Positions 19,519 to 29,972 are shown, numbered from the stretch's first letter. The stretch: DNA of 64,000 nucleotides from Megamerina dolium (GCA_963854835.1 OY978530.1:41086251-41150250); one strand, 5' to 3'. A program made the numbers and translations. Notes: generated by a model not told the origin, from the sequence alone.

Positions 19519-21756
19519 CTGCCGAAGTCTGACAACTTTTGTTTTAAAGTGAAATTAGATCCAATAAAGGTAGTCACAAAACGATCTATCACTTCAGACT
19601 TAGCCAGACTCTTCGACCCTTTAGGAATTGTTGCACCAGTAATAGTTACAGCCAAGATCTTTGTCCAAGAACTTTGGCAATTAAAAATCAGTTGGGATGA
19701 CGCCTTACCAACTGAACTACACACAAGATGGGTACAATTCCGCAGCAGCCTAAATGAATTGGATGATCTGAAATTTTCGCGGCACATTTTCAAGGGAGAT
19801 ATCCCGAAGTCAATTCAACTTCACACGTTCTCTGATGCTTCAGAAAAGGCATATGGTGCTTCGGTCTACATCAGATCAGTACTAAATGACGGGCGAGTAA
19901 TTGTAAGACTGTTGTGTGCAAAGTCACGAGTAGCACCTTTAAAGCGACAAACTCTTCCTCGTCTTGAACTCTGTGCCTCAGTATTAGGTGCCCAACTAGC
20001 CGCAAGGGTCAAAACAGACCTAAAATTAGATGCAGCTACGTACTTCTGGACTGACTCACAGATCGTGTTGGCGTGGATAAATTCACCTTCATCATCGTTT
20101 CAAACGTTTGTAGCAAATCGTGTATCTGTCATCCAGGAGAAATCCATTGCAGGACAGTGGCGTCATGTAAGCTCACAACATAACCCTGCTGATGTGTTAT
20201 CACGAGGATTATCACCAAAAAGGCTAGCAGCCTGTAACTTATGGTTTTACGGTCCACTATTTCTGCATGGTCAAGAGGACTCTTGGCCACAGCCATATTC
20301 GAAGTCATTGTCAATACGCAAAGACAACTTCATCATGGAACATAAGGCTACATCAACTCCCGTAACAACCACTGAACATGACAAAGGAAGCGTAATTTAC
20401 AACATTCGACATAATGGCTCATTTAAAACGTTGCAACGAATCACAAGTTACATATTTAGATTCAGCAACAATGCCAGAAGAGTTACGACCCAGTCAGAGA
20501 GTACCTTAACGGTAGACGAATTAGAAAACTCTCTTATCGTAATTATTCGAACAATGCAGCAGTCAGACTTTGAGGAAGATCTCAAACACCTCAAGAAACA
20601 CAATTGCGTTAGTAAAAACAGCTCTATCGGCAACCTTTCCCCATTTTTGGACACGAATGACATTATTAGAGTTGGAGGACGATTACAATCTTCCGAGCTT
20701 ACATACGATGCCAAACACCCAATGCTAATTGCGTACAATGATCCCATCACCAAGTTATTGATGCAGATGATCCATAAACAAAACTATCATTGCGGAGCCC
20801 AAGCTTTATTAGCTTACACAAGACAGAAATTTTGGCCAATAAAAGGAAAATCCATGGCACGCTCAATTGTTCAAAATTGTGTGAGATGTACCAAGGCCAG
20901 ACCAAAACTATTGGGTCAAATTATGGGCAACCTCCCGTCAACAAGAGTTACGCCAGCAAGACCATTCATCAATTCTGGCGTTGACTTCTGTGGACCACTT
21001 TGGGTTCATTTTAAGATCAGAGGAAAGAAACCACAGAAAGCCTATATAGCAGTATTTTGTTGCTTCGCAACAAAGGCAGTTCATTTGGAGTTAGTCAGCG
21101 ACCTAACCACGAATGCCTTTATTGGTGCATTAAAACGTTTTATAAGCCGAAGAGGTCACTGTCAAAATTTGTATTGTGACAACGCGACAAACTTTGTTGG
21201 TGCCAAAAATCAACTAACAGAACTTAATGAAACAATTCACTCCATCGAATCTCGAGAGTCAATTGCAAGAGAGTGCAACGGTAGAGGCATAACATTTCAC
21301 TTTATACCACCGAGAGCACCACACTTTGGTGGTCTTTGGGAAGCTGCGGTTAAGTCTGCGAAACATCTTCTAATCAGGAGCGTAGCAACCGCATCTTTGA
21401 CTTACGAAGAGCTAGACACTGTCATAATAGAAATTGAGGGCATTCTTAATTCAAGACCAATTTGCCCACTCTCGGAAGACCCAAAAGACTTAGCCGCCCT
21501 AACTCCTGGCCACTTTCTCATAGGGGAACCATTAAACGCACAGGTCGATTCAAGGGCCACATCAACAAATTCTAATCTCTTAACTAGATGGAAGTTGGTC
21601 AGTCATCTTAAAGAGGAATTCTGGAAGCGATGGTCTCGGGATTATTTGTGTGAGCTCCAGTCAAAAAATAAATGGAAAAATAAGCAGTCCAATATCAGCA
21701 TTGGTGACATGGTGATCATCAAAGAAGACAACACTGCAATACTCAAGTGGCCGTAG
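19519..21756 (+). CDS. BEL pol, second part (RNase H, integrase)
   Basis: This continues the gag-pol frame after the single TGA. It contains a Pao RNase H (HTFSDASEKAYGASVYI, YFWTDSQIVLAWI), an integrase zinc-binding segment (HKQNYHCGAQALL with CVRCTKARP), and an integrase core whose acidic residues lie in SGVDFCGPLWVHF, YCDNATNFVGA and HFGGLWEAAVKSAKHL. The start of the C-terminal DUF5641-like domain is ISIGDMVIIKEDN. The frame stops at 21754-21756, while the next frame carries on the domain with GRVTNVFKGDDGIVRVVEL, so a one-base frameshift lies near 21750. Integrase would insert the cDNA and leave the 5-base duplication seen here. Confidence 0.9.
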   Translation: MPKSDNFCFKVKLDPIKVVTKRSITSDLARLFDPLGIVAPVIVTAKIFVQELWQLKISWDDALPTELHTRWVQFRSSLNELDDLKFSRHIFKGDIPKSIQLHTFSDASEKAYGASVYIRSVLNDGRVIVRLLCAKSRVAPLKRQTLPRLELCASVLGAQLAARVKTDLKLDAATYFWTDSQIVLAWINSPSSSFQTFVANRVSVIQEKSIAGQWRHVSSQHNPADVLSRGLSPKRLAACNLWFYGPLFLHGQEDSWPQPYSKSLSIRKDNFIMEHKATSTPVTTTEHDKGSVIYNIRHNGSFKTLQRITSYIFRFSNNARRVTTQSESTLTVDELENSLIVIIRTMQQSDFEEDLKHLKKHNCVSKNSSIGNLSPFLDTNDIIRVGGRLQSSELTYDAKHPMLIAYNDPITKLLMQMIHKQNYHCGAQALLAYTRQKFWPIKGKSMARSIVQNCVRCTKARPKLLGQIMGNLPSTRVTPARPFINSGVDFCGPLWVHFKIRGKKPQKAYIAVFCCFATKAVHLELVSDLTTNAFIGALKRFISRRGHCQNLYCDNATNFVGAKNQLTELNETIHSIESRESIARECNGRGITFHFIPPRAPHFGGLWEAAVKSAKHLLIRSVATASLTYEELDTVIIEIEGILNSRPICPLSEDPKDLAALTPGHFLIGEPLNAQVDSRATSTNSNLLTRWKLVSHLKEEFWKRWSRDYLCELQSKNKWKNKQSNISIGDMVIIKEDNTAILKWP

Positions 21757-22973
21757 GGAGAGTCACAAATGTCTTCAAGGGTGATGATGGAATAGTGCGA
21801 GTAGTTGAATTGAAAACAGCAACTGGTAACTGCAGGAGGCCAATTCACAGACTAGCACTACTGCCAATCGAAACAGATGATGAGAACATCGAGAGTGAAA
21901 GGCAGCCCCAGACTTCTCTCATCGTCAGCATTCCCTTAAACAAAGTCCAAAATGTCGAAACATTACACAAGAAACATGATTTCGACATACCAAAGGATAA
22001 GTTTAGTCACGGGTCAGCACGATTGCCTAGTGACACATCTGAGCAAACAGAAGCTACATTGTACAATAAGGAAGATGATGTTCCAACAAAGAAAAGACGT
22101 ACATCCATTCATCAAGGAATTACGACGCTATTGGTCACACTGATGATCCTGACAATCATATGGGGCTCTCCAATACAAGTCAACCGTTTTAGATCACAAC
22201 TTGGCATTCACTTTGAAGGCATAGGAAGAGCTGCAATTTCATCTGCTGACTGGAATTTAATTGTATACTACGATTTGCAACCGTATTGGGCTGAGGCGGC
22301 ATCAGTGCTCAACGGAACCAGCACTCTGCATCGACTCTGTCAAGAAATAAAACAAAACAGCACTTGTAGGCAATTAACTGACCATTTTGAACGACTGCAT
22401 AAAGAATTGCGATTGGATGACAAGCTATTCATAAGCAGTCGTGTTAGAAGAGGGGCAATGAATTTCGTCGGCGGCATCGCACATTCGCTATTTGGAGTGC
22501 TTGATTCCGAATACTCCAAGAAAATGTCAAAAACGATATTAAACATTAAAGAAAATGAATCCAACATGTTGCACATGCTCCGAAATCAAACATCCATCAT
22601 CGATTCTACAATAAATATCATCAAGCGGGACCAAATGACAGCTAAGGCAAGTTTTGACCAAATCAACAACCAAATTTGGAACCAAATAAACCATGAAGAT
22701 CATCAATTAAAGCTACTACATTTGTTTAATGCCTTGTCCATGAAATTGACACTAATGATAACAGAACTTCAAAGGACACAACAAGTCATATTGGATGTGC
22801 TGACCGACACGCACCATGGCAAACTGCATCCATTATTGTTAAACCCCGATCAGCTGCAAACAGAAACTGAAAGAATTAGACAGCATCTGCCCACATCGTT
22901 GGAACTTCCTGTAACTAAAGAAGATTTATTGCAGCTATATAAGCTAATGACGGTGATAATGATAACAAATTGA
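21747..22973 (+). CDS. BEL integrase tail and env-like N-terminal part
   Basis: The first ~45 codons are the displaced end of pol (FKGDDGIVRVVELKT, HRLALLPI). After a spacer comes a hydrophobic segment (TLLVTLMILTIIWGSPI, near 22125-22180) that would suit a signal peptide, then a furin-like site SSRVRR at about 22434-22451. The cleavage site is followed by a glycine-rich, fusion-peptide-like stretch GAMNFVGGIAHSLFG and a coiled-coil-prone region with NQTSIIDSTINIIKRD. This layout matches the F-like envelope proteins known from some BEL/Pao elements and errantiviruses. The frame ends at 22973 by a frameshift; the rest is in the next entry. Confidence 0.78.
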   Translation: MAVGRVTNVFKGDDGIVRVVELKTATGNCRRPIHRLALLPIETDDENIESERQPQTSLIVSIPLNKVQNVETLHKKHDFDIPKDKFSHGSARLPSDTSEQTEATLYNKEDDVPTKKRRTSIHQGITTLLVTLMILTIIWGSPIQVNRFRSQLGIHFEGIGRAAISSADWNLIVYYDLQPYWAEAASVLNGTSTLHRLCQEIKQNSTCRQLTDHFERLHKELRLDDKLFISSRVRRGAMNFVGGIAHSLFGVLDSEYSKKMSKTILNIKENESNMLHMLRNQTSIIDSTINIIKRDQMTAKASFDQINNQIWNQINHEDHQLKLLHLFNALSMKLTLMITELQRTQQVILDVLTDTHHGKLHPLLLNPDQLQTETERIRQHLPTSLELPVTKEDLLQLYKLMTVIMITN

Positions 22974-23671
22974 ATTCATGCTACCTCTTGAGTGAAGATG
23001 CGTACATATGTTCTAACGTACAACTCCGACACGACTACGGGTCTGCAATATGTGAGTGCGAAATTGGCCTGTTCAACAACAATACGCGTCAGAATTGTAA
23101 ATTAAAACAAATGGATACCAACGTCTCGTGGACACCATTATATCACAAAAACCAGTGGATATATGCCTTCTCGACATCTTCGCGAGCTACTGCTGTGTGT
23201 GATAAAGAAGTCATTCCGTTGTTCCTGAAAGGCTCCGGCATATTAACCCTCCAACCTGAGTGCATCCTCAAGCAAAAATTTACCTCTTTGAAAGGGCGGC
23301 AGTCAGTATCAAGCAACCTAACAACATCCTACACAAGGCTGGCCAAAATTATGCAACTATCAAAGGCAAAAATATCAGGCCCCTTAATGCTTGAAGTGAA
23401 TAAAAACACATACGCAATGCAAATGAACAACATCACCGCGTTACAAGACGCATTAGCGAAAACCAAACTAATTCAGCTGAAGGAGATTACATCTCCAAAC
23501 TACCATCATCAGGCAGTCAGCTACGCCGCACTCTTGCTATCAACCATATTATTGATTGTCGGTCTAATTTGGAAAATACGCAGCGTCAAACCATCAAGTG
23601 CACCAGCCAGTTCAGGAACGACTGCTCCTCAACCACGCCCACGGCAACAAACGGTTGAGAACGTATGTTAA
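22970..23671 (+). CDS. BEL env-like C-terminal part with transmembrane segment
   Basis: The frame starts at an ATG overlapping the preceding stop and encodes a cysteine-rich ectodomain portion (CYLLSEDAYICSNVQLRHD, CECEIGLFNNNTRQNC). Near the end is a strong transmembrane helix (YAALLLSTILLIVGLIWKI, about 23520-23578) and a proline-rich tail. It is most likely the second half of the env-like gene, separated by a frameshift near 22970 rather than a separate gene. It ends 40 bases before the 3' LTR. Membrane placement is inferred from the hydrophobic segment. Confidence 0.72.
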   Translation: MNSCYLLSEDAYICSNVQLRHDYGSAICECEIGLFNNNTRQNCKLKQMDTNVSWTPLYHKNQWIYAFSTSSRATAVCDKEVIPLFLKGSGILTLQPECILKQKFTSLKGRQSVSSNLTTSYTRLAKIMQLSKAKISGPLMLEVNKNTYAMQMNNITALQDALAKTKLIQLKEITSPNYHHQAVSYAALLLSTILLIVGLIWKIRSVKPSSAPASSGTTAPQPRPRQQTVENVC

Positions 23672-23698
23672 ATTGAGTCTAGTTGAACAATTGTTCAA

Positions 23699-23711
23699 CG
23701 CGGGGGCAGAA
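23699..23711 (+). promoter_or_regulatory. BEL polypurine tract
   Basis: GCGGGGGCAGAA lies immediately before the TG of the 3' LTR, the expected priming site for plus-strand DNA. Confidence 0.85.
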
Positions 23712-24359
23712 TGTTTAATTCTTAAACATATATTTAGTCTGTAAAAAATTATGAAATATATATATGTGTATATAAAAAGTTTATCATATTGCACAATCAT
23801 TATATTGTATTGCATATTTGTAACCTTGACAGCATATGACCGCAAGTAAACTCTATATACAGTTTATAAAATCATAAATGCAGTGTCATCATTATATGAA
23901 CGCTAATGAACTAAAAAACAACAGCGTTTGCTGTTGTTACGTATAATGGTCAATATGCTTTGCCTAAATATGCTGTCAAGGCATTAATTGTATTTTGTTA
24001 TATTTTAAGTCAATTATATGTATATGCAATATACAAGGCAAATTATGTAAAAATGCATATTAACACATATTTGCATTAATTGTAATTTTTTATGTTAAAT
24101 CAATATATGTATAGGCAATATTTTGTAATAAATAGAGAAATCGACTACAAGTCGATGTTCAATTGATCACGAATAATTAGTTCGTCTAGTTGTTTTTAAT
24201 CACACACGCAATCCAGGTTCAAGTGCCTGTGTTTGCATTCTCTTTTTTTTGTTGCCATAAGTAATCCAGGTTCAAGTGCCTGTGTTTACTTTCTGGCATA
24301 GTTACGAAGTCTAGAGCATTCCAGGCGAATCGCTTGTGTTTGCATCGCTAGACGTAACA
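23712..24359 (+). repeat. BEL 3' LTR
   Basis: This copies the 5' LTR with about five substitutions and one T-run indel. It carries the same hairpin, TATA-like box and AATAAA, and is followed by TACAT, the target duplication. Confidence 0.93.
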
Positions 24360-24364
24360 TACAT

Positions 24365-24804
24365 ATTGTATAATTTGACAACAACGTTGCAATTTCCTTC
24401 TGTAACCAACTTTTCTGCGCTATTCGATTGTGCATATTTTCATCTCAGACCGTGGAAGACGGAATGGTAACCCGTTATGTTGATTCTCTCAATTTATTCT
24501 ATAACTTCTGTCTTCTGTTGCTATGGCTGACCTATTTTTCATAATGATTTCCTAAACCTATTTATTTCTATACTAACTCGAATTTAACTATTTGATTGCT
24601 TGAAATGCTTGACTAATTAATTTGCCCGTGCTCATGAGTATCCACACACTGAATTACAATCCAACGCGATGTATTGCAACAGATGTGGTTATACACATGA
24701 CCATGGCAACTTGCCCTTTTATGTGTCCTGAAAGTTAACAAATAGTTCTTACTTCATACTATTGTATTTTATATCCTGACTAAAAATTTTGTTTTGTTTT
24801 TTTT
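24365..24804 (-). other. Gypsy I 3' non-coding region with a plus-strand conserved peptide frame
   Basis: This lies between the BEL target site and gypsy I integrase. Bases about 24630-24735 match 32336-32420 in gypsy II. In both, the plus-strand frame reads AHEYPHTELQ and CNRC, several differences being silent third-position changes. Here the frame ends with TGA at about 24731 after PFYVS. The rest shows no gene. Confidence 0.5.
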
Positions 24805-24827
24805 TTACCACAATCACTATTAATTCG

Positions 24828-25560
24828 TTAAATTATTATTACATATTGATAAAAATGTTTTAGTAAGTTGTTATGGTACTTTTTACCATTTTGTCCGATT
24901 TTGATAGTTGTCGTCACTGGACTGTACACATTTATCACTTCGTATGGTCCAGTCCTGATGGAACTAAATTTATTTTTTCTAGTCTGATTTCTCAACAATA
25001 CTTTATCACCTATTTTAAAAATTATTGGGTGGATTCCTTTGTCGTATTGAATTATAGCTAATTTCTTTGCTTTGTCCTGATTTTCCCGCACTAACTCACA
25101 TGACCCTTGTAGTTGGTATTTTAATACCTTATTTTGATCATCTGTATTCTACACAGGTGATCTTTTTGTTTTTAGGTTTGTCGGCATTCCGATATTGAAA
25201 CCGTATATGACACTGAATGGTGTACGTTTCGTCGAAGTATGTATGGTGTTATTGTGTACGTGCATCCTGATGCTAACCATTGGTCCCAATTTGACCCATC
25301 TTCTTTAACAAAACTCCTAACATATTCTGCTAAAGGTCTGTGGCTTCTTTCTAAATAACCATTTGCTTGTGGATGGTACGGTATTATATGCAATTTTTTC
25401 ACACCCAGCATCTTGCATGTATCGGAAAACAATTTCGAAGTGAAGTTCGTACTATTATCAGTCACTAAAATTTTTGGTATGTTATAACGCGCAATAACTT
25501 CGTTGGAAAACTCTTTTGCTACTGTGCTAGCTTCAGCATCTGGTATAGCTACACAAATAA
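24828..25560 (-). pseudogene. Gypsy I integrase, broken
   Basis: Two minus-strand frames carry the C-terminal integrase domain (25091-24828; KVLLRNQTRKNKF, RTGPYEVI) and part of the catalytic core (25465-25172), with TDNSTNFTSKLF around the second Asp and HPQANGYLERSHRPLAEYV around the Glu. Sequence up to 25560 extends the core toward the first Asp in a degraded frame. Compared with the third copy at 53737-54391, a frameshift disrupts the region after DQWLASG. In an active element this enzyme would insert cDNA. Confidence 0.8.
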
Positions 25561-25695
25561 AAAATTAGGAAAAATCATCTTGAAACGTAAGTATGTATTT
25601 GTTTCCAGCTGTTGTCTCTGGAAGAATTCCTATCATGTCCATATATACCTTTTAAAATGGTTTAGATGGTGTATCAGTTAATATCATTGGCATTT

Positions 25696-26792
25696 TCATG
25701 AGCCTCGAGCTCTTGTGGGCTGGAACGCATCCGTGTTCAAGTTCCTTTTGCCTGGTTTATAAATTATTTCAAAATCAAATTCAGATAATTTGTGTCTGAA
25801 ACGTGCTAAACGTGATGTCTGATCTTTCAGATTAGCAATTCCACGTAAGGGCTGATGGTAAGTGTAGACTTTGAATGGTCTACCCAGTAGATAAGCTCTA
25901 TAATTCTTTACAGCCCACACGATAGCCAAGAATTCCTTTTCAATGGTGGAATATCTTTTTTCAGTATCACTAAGTGCTCTGCTCGCAAAGGCTATTGGTC
26001 GATCTTTTCCAATTTCACCTTGCTATAGAACTGCCCCAAGGCTTCATTGCCGGCATCTGTTGTTAGCACAAAGGGTTCGGAAAAATCTGCATATGCTAAA
26101 ATTGGTGGAGAGCAAATTGCCTCCTTTAAATCTTCAAAAGCTTTCTGACATTTATCGGTCCATTCAAATTTTGCATCTTTTCTTAGTAATTTATTAATTG
26201 GTAGCGCTTTGCTTGCCATATTTTCAACAAACTTTCGATAATAGTTCACTAAATCTAAGAATGCCTGAACATCTTTCCTATTTCTTGGAACAGGAATATT
26301 TACGTTATGTTTACGTAAGAGTTCAAACACTCTCCGCAACCGTGATTCATGTTGTGCCAAATTCCGACCGTAGACAACAATGTCATCCAAATATACAAAA
26401 CAATCTATTCCGAATCTATTCTGAAAAGTAGCAGGTGCTCCCGTTAACCCAAAAGGCATTCTATTAATTTCGTAATGCCTGACACCTGAGCTAAAAGCGG
26501 TTTTTTCTCTGTCAGACTCTTCCATTAGCACTTGATGATATCCACTGGCCAGATCAAGTGTAGTAAAATATCTACTATGACCTAACTGATCCAATATCTC
26601 ATCGATGAGTGGAATTGGAAAATCCTGTTTAATGGTGGCGTCGTTCAGTTTTCTGAAATCAACATCCAGCCTCCATTTCTTTTTTCCATCGCTTCCCGCC
26701 TTCTTTGGAACTAATATTATTTGTGAACTGGGAACGATTATCTCGTCTTCCAACATTTTATTTACCTGTTTATTAATCTCTTCCTTATGCAT
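25696..26792 (-). pseudogene. Gypsy I RT-RNase H, internally deleted, copy B'
   Basis: The RT frame 26792-25992 shows ILVPKKAG, YFTTLDLASGYHQV, MPFGLTGAPATFQN and FVYLDDIVVYG. The RNase H frame 25929-25696 shows VKNYRAYLLGRPFKVY and YKPGKRNLNTDAF. It has the same gaps in the RT palm/thumb as copy B and the same YHQPL for DHQPL. A frameshift (GNEALGQFYS) separates the two frames near 26030. WRLDVDF replaces WRLVVDF of copy B. It cannot encode an active enzyme. Confidence 0.85.
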
Positions 26793-27216
26793 TTTGGTAA
26801 CCAGTACTGTCTCTGATCTATTGGTGCCTAATCTGCCTTGACTGGTATCGTGTGCTTTATAACTGTTGTGTAAGACAATTTATCGCCTTCCAAATAAAAC
26901 AAATCGTGAAATGACTTAAAGATGTCTTCCAACGATTTTCTTTCTTCCATATTTAGGTTTGAATCTAACTTAACTGTTTCTAATATTTTGGTAACCCTCT
27001 TGTAGTTACTCTTTTCTCTAACGCTATTTATTTTAGAAACTGTATCAGGTTCTATACGCTCTATACGATTAAATTTAACTATATTAACTCCGTCAGTTCC
27101 TCTAACGTACCTGTCTTACCTAGCATATGTACTCTAAGCATTGGTTCACTAAGTCCTGTTACGAACGATTTCTTTGTGGACCTATCTAGCTCCTGCAGCT
27201 GTGCTAGGTCTTCTTT

Positions 27217-28053
27217 TCACCCATATGTGGTTTTGACACAGTGAGTTGCGGCGGTTTTCAATTCGTCTATTCTCCTGGCGAACGCACTTATGTTTTCTTG
27301 TGGTAATTGCCGTGCAAACTGGATTTGGTGAGTGATGGGTTCTAGCTGGGCTATTTTCAGGTATGTGTTTCTTAGAAGTCTATATAATTCTTCCAAATTG
27401 GCAAATTTTTTTGCCAATACCAAATTGAACGCATCTCCGTATAGACGTTGCTTTATGCAGGCTATGAAATCTTCCAACTAATCTGGTTTTATTCCTTTGA
27501 TGGTTAATTTACACCCAGCGATAAATTGGTGGACTTCCTTTCTCAAATCTTTTGACTCAGCTCCAGTGAGTACTGAACCTAGTCTACTAACCATCTGCGC
27601 TATCTCGTCTATACGCATTTTTTGCGTTGTTTGTGGCTGCGAGTTCGTAAGTATCTTCCTTACAGGTGTACGGCGGCGAAGAGGTGTCTCTTCTGCTAAA
27701 CTGCGTTCTCTCTCAAGATTTCTTACTTGGGCCTGGAGAGCGATTATTTCTTCAGTGTCCACGGACGTTCTGAGTCTCTTTTCTATAAATTCCTCGGAAA
27801 TATTTCTCTCCTTAAGTAATCCTTCTAAATCCTGATTCCTTCGGTCGACTTCTACGTTCTTTGCGTCTAGTTGTTCAGCTTCCAACCCTTGGTTTACAAT
27901 CCTTAATCTGAGGTTACTTATGTGTGCATCCGCTGCATCCAAATTGTTCTTCACGACTAAACTTGCTTCACTCTGTGTTTCTAAAAGGTTTCTTAATTCT
28001 GTTAATGTAGCTTCTAGCTCCTCACCTGGTGCTAGTACTTTGCCGTGCTGCAC
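27217..28053 (-). pseudogene. Gypsy I gag with one internal stop
   Basis: The minus-strand frame from 28053 is a long coiled-coil-prone gag N-terminus rich in Glu, Leu and Arg (LEATLTELRNLLETQSEA, EIIALQAQVRNLERERSL). It ends at a TAG after IKGIKPD (27478-27480), then continues in the same frame as DFIACIKQRLYGDAFNLV to 27217. An in-frame stop thus splits one gag. The segment FARQLPQENISAFARRIDEL is the part deleted or shifted in copy B. No zinc knuckle is visible after it. Confidence 0.8.
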
Positions 28054-28261
28054 TTTCGATTTTACGATCTCGTATTGTTCTTAATTAAATCCCACACGAA
28101 AGTGGTGGCTTCCTGAATTGCAATATCTGAGGAGATACTAACCTCCATCAGATATTATCCTGGAACACAAATCTATTTTTATGTCCTAGTGAACAATGGA
28201 ATCCTAATACTGCGTTAAACGTTTAACGTAAAATATCTTTTCTTACAAAATACTTCGCAGT

Positions 28262-28279
28262 ATCCTACCGGCTGCGCCA
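28262..28279 (-). promoter_or_regulatory. Gypsy I primer-binding site, tRNA-Ser type
   Basis: On the minus strand TGGCGCAGCCGGTAGGAT starts three bases after the LTR end. It is complementary to the 3' end of insect tRNA-Ser as I recall it, the primer known for 17.6/297-type elements. Confidence 0.8.
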
Positions 28280-28282
28280 AAA

Positions 28283-29321
28283 TGTTGAGTCCCTCTTTTG
28301 TAGCACCCTAATATCTCTCTAGAAATCTTATAGTTTAGGACTTACCTCTTTCTTTTATTCTCTCCTGCTTTCCGTAATTCTTTCACGCACAACACAATTA
28401 TTTTTTCAATATAGTTTTTTTTTATTTAACAGTATATATGTATTTCTTGCACAAGGTAGCTTGAATTTTAACAATATGTTATTTTCTTCAACAAAGTTGT
28501 TTTCTTTAAATGTTTCCTTTTCACAATTTATATATATTCTTTTCCACATTTTGACTCTATTAAGGATGTTGTATCCTTCACAATGTGATTACTACCTTTA
28601 CTTCACTCTAACTCGCTCTTCGAGTCATCTACTTATCTTACGTAACTATATTCACTAACTCACTGACTACTTTTATTTCAGGCCTTCTCTTAGTTTATAT
28701 AGCCTAAAATATATATCATAATTTACAAGTTAACTCCATTTTAATATAAAAGAATTTCTGAAGAAATGGCAATCTTTTAAGTAGGTTAATTCATTGCAAT
28801 TTCTACATTAGGTCATATTTATAACTTATTTTTAGTAAGTGATCATTATTATTTGTAGTTAATACTTCTTGTTGTAAATTTTATGTATGTCTTGCTAATT
28901 TTGTTTTTCTTTTTGGCTTTTGTTTTCTTTTCATTGTGTATGGTTGTTGAATTATTTCATAATTATATACCGAGGTACGATGACCCGTTGGTTCTTTTTT
29001 TTTATTTATTGTTTATTATTTTATTTATTGTTTATTCATTATTTTTCTTCTTCTTCGTTCTTTGTTTTTGCGTATGGTTGTGAAATTACTCTACAATTAT
29101 ACAGTGAGGTACGATGATGCTGACCACGCATTTTTATAAATTTACTACAACCCATTTTAGCCGATGATAATTACATTATGCATAGTGTGTTGATTATCAT
29201 TAATTAATGGTTACAGTAAATACATCTAATAAAATAACATAACGATAATAATAATATTACTATAACATTTGTAGTGAGTCAAAATGCATAAATTAGATGA
29301 GCATTATTTTGACTCACAACA
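28283..29321 (-). repeat. Gypsy I 5' LTR
   Basis: On the minus strand the LTR starts TGTTGTGAGTC (outer edge 29321) and ends GGACTCAACA (28283) beside the primer site. It is 1039 bases long. Near its outer end is a 12-base perfect hairpin GTGAGTCAAAAT/ATTTTGACTCAC (29274-29285, 29306-29317). Bases 28283-28729 match 6271-6700; the rest does not match the sequence beyond 6700. The flank GACG (29322-29325) equals 6267-6270. Confidence 0.78.
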
Positions 29322-29490
29322 GACGCGACCGCAGAGAAGGACGCCGCTTATAGAAAAACCCTCCGTGCAGGCGCAACGCGAGCTGTTAAGGAGCGGTACA
29401 GAGAGAAAAGGAGTGCAGAGAGACGTTTTTCAGGCGCAAGAAAGGAGAACAAGAAAGACGCGAGTGTGAGGAGATAGAGGTGTGTACCGA
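29322..29490 (+). pseudogene. RTE LINE fragment resuming after gypsy I
   Basis: Bases from GACGCGACCGCAGAG onward match 40069-40250 of the RTE at 39169, that is, exactly the sequence that should follow 6270. It covers the linker after the endonuclease (basic segment with RSGTERK) and is cut at GTGTACCGA (29482-29490) by the gypsy II LTR. No RT is left here. Confidence 0.75.
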
Positions 29491-29972
29491 TGTTGTGTGA
29501 TATTTTTCCACAACACTCACTAAGTACCTAACGGCTAAACTCACGGATGTAACGCACGAGTCTATCACCCTAGTTAGCTGAAATAAAACAATTATACTTT
29601 ATCAATGATACTTGTGGTTTTGGGTATTCGCTTTATTGCTGGTGTTACTTTCGATTTTGCACTTTTACACTAATACTGGAGGGCCTCGTTAGGATCGCCG
29701 TATTTCACAATTTCTTAAACGCAAGCACTTCGGTGCAAGACTAACAACTGAAAAAGCTGGCAGCTTATATGCTATTGTGTGGGAAAGTGTTTTGTCAGCA
29801 TTTTCACACCCTACTGCAACACAATTATAAGTAATATTAGCATGGATTGTGTATATCACAACTTCGAGCAATGTTGGTATGTGCATCGATAAATATGTAG
29901 TTCACAATTTCGGGAAATATGTCGCGAGGCAAAATATGCATGAGTGCGTATTTCATGTTTTGGCTCGCAACA
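29491..29972 (-). repeat. Gypsy II 3' LTR
   Basis: The plus strand runs TGTTGTGTGATAT to GGCTCGCAACA. It matches the 5' LTR at 35722-36488 but lacks several internal blocks. The adjoining TCCCTCCCTTCTCTCAGG (29973-29990) is the complement of the polypurine tract. Confidence 0.85.

Larger units (their letters stand above)
15053..24364 (+). mobile_element. Near-complete BEL/Pao LTR retroelement with env-like gene
   Basis: Two ~649-base LTRs (15058-15706 and 23712-24359) start TG and end CA and differ at only about six positions, implying a recent insertion. A 5-base target duplication TACAT lies at 15053-15057 and 24360-24364. Inside, in order, are a tRNA-Trp-type primer site, a leader with a tandem array, gag-pol and an env-like region, then the G-rich tract GGGGGCAGAA just before the 3' LTR. 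Gag-pol has one in-frame TGA (19516), a frameshift near 21750 and an env frameshift near 22970. It is therefore probably defective as it stands, but only slightly. Confidence 0.95.
24805..28282 (-). mobile_element. Gypsy I (17.6/297-like) internal region, copy B'
   Basis: This is the fuller copy of gypsy I: integrase tail 24828-25091, integrase core 25172-25560, RNase H/RT 25696-26792, gag 27217-28053, leader 28054-28261, primer site 28262-28279 and then the 5' LTR. It shares with copy B the internal RT deletions and the loss of protease, so both descend from one defective element by DNA duplication rather than by separate transposition. Confidence 0.9.
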
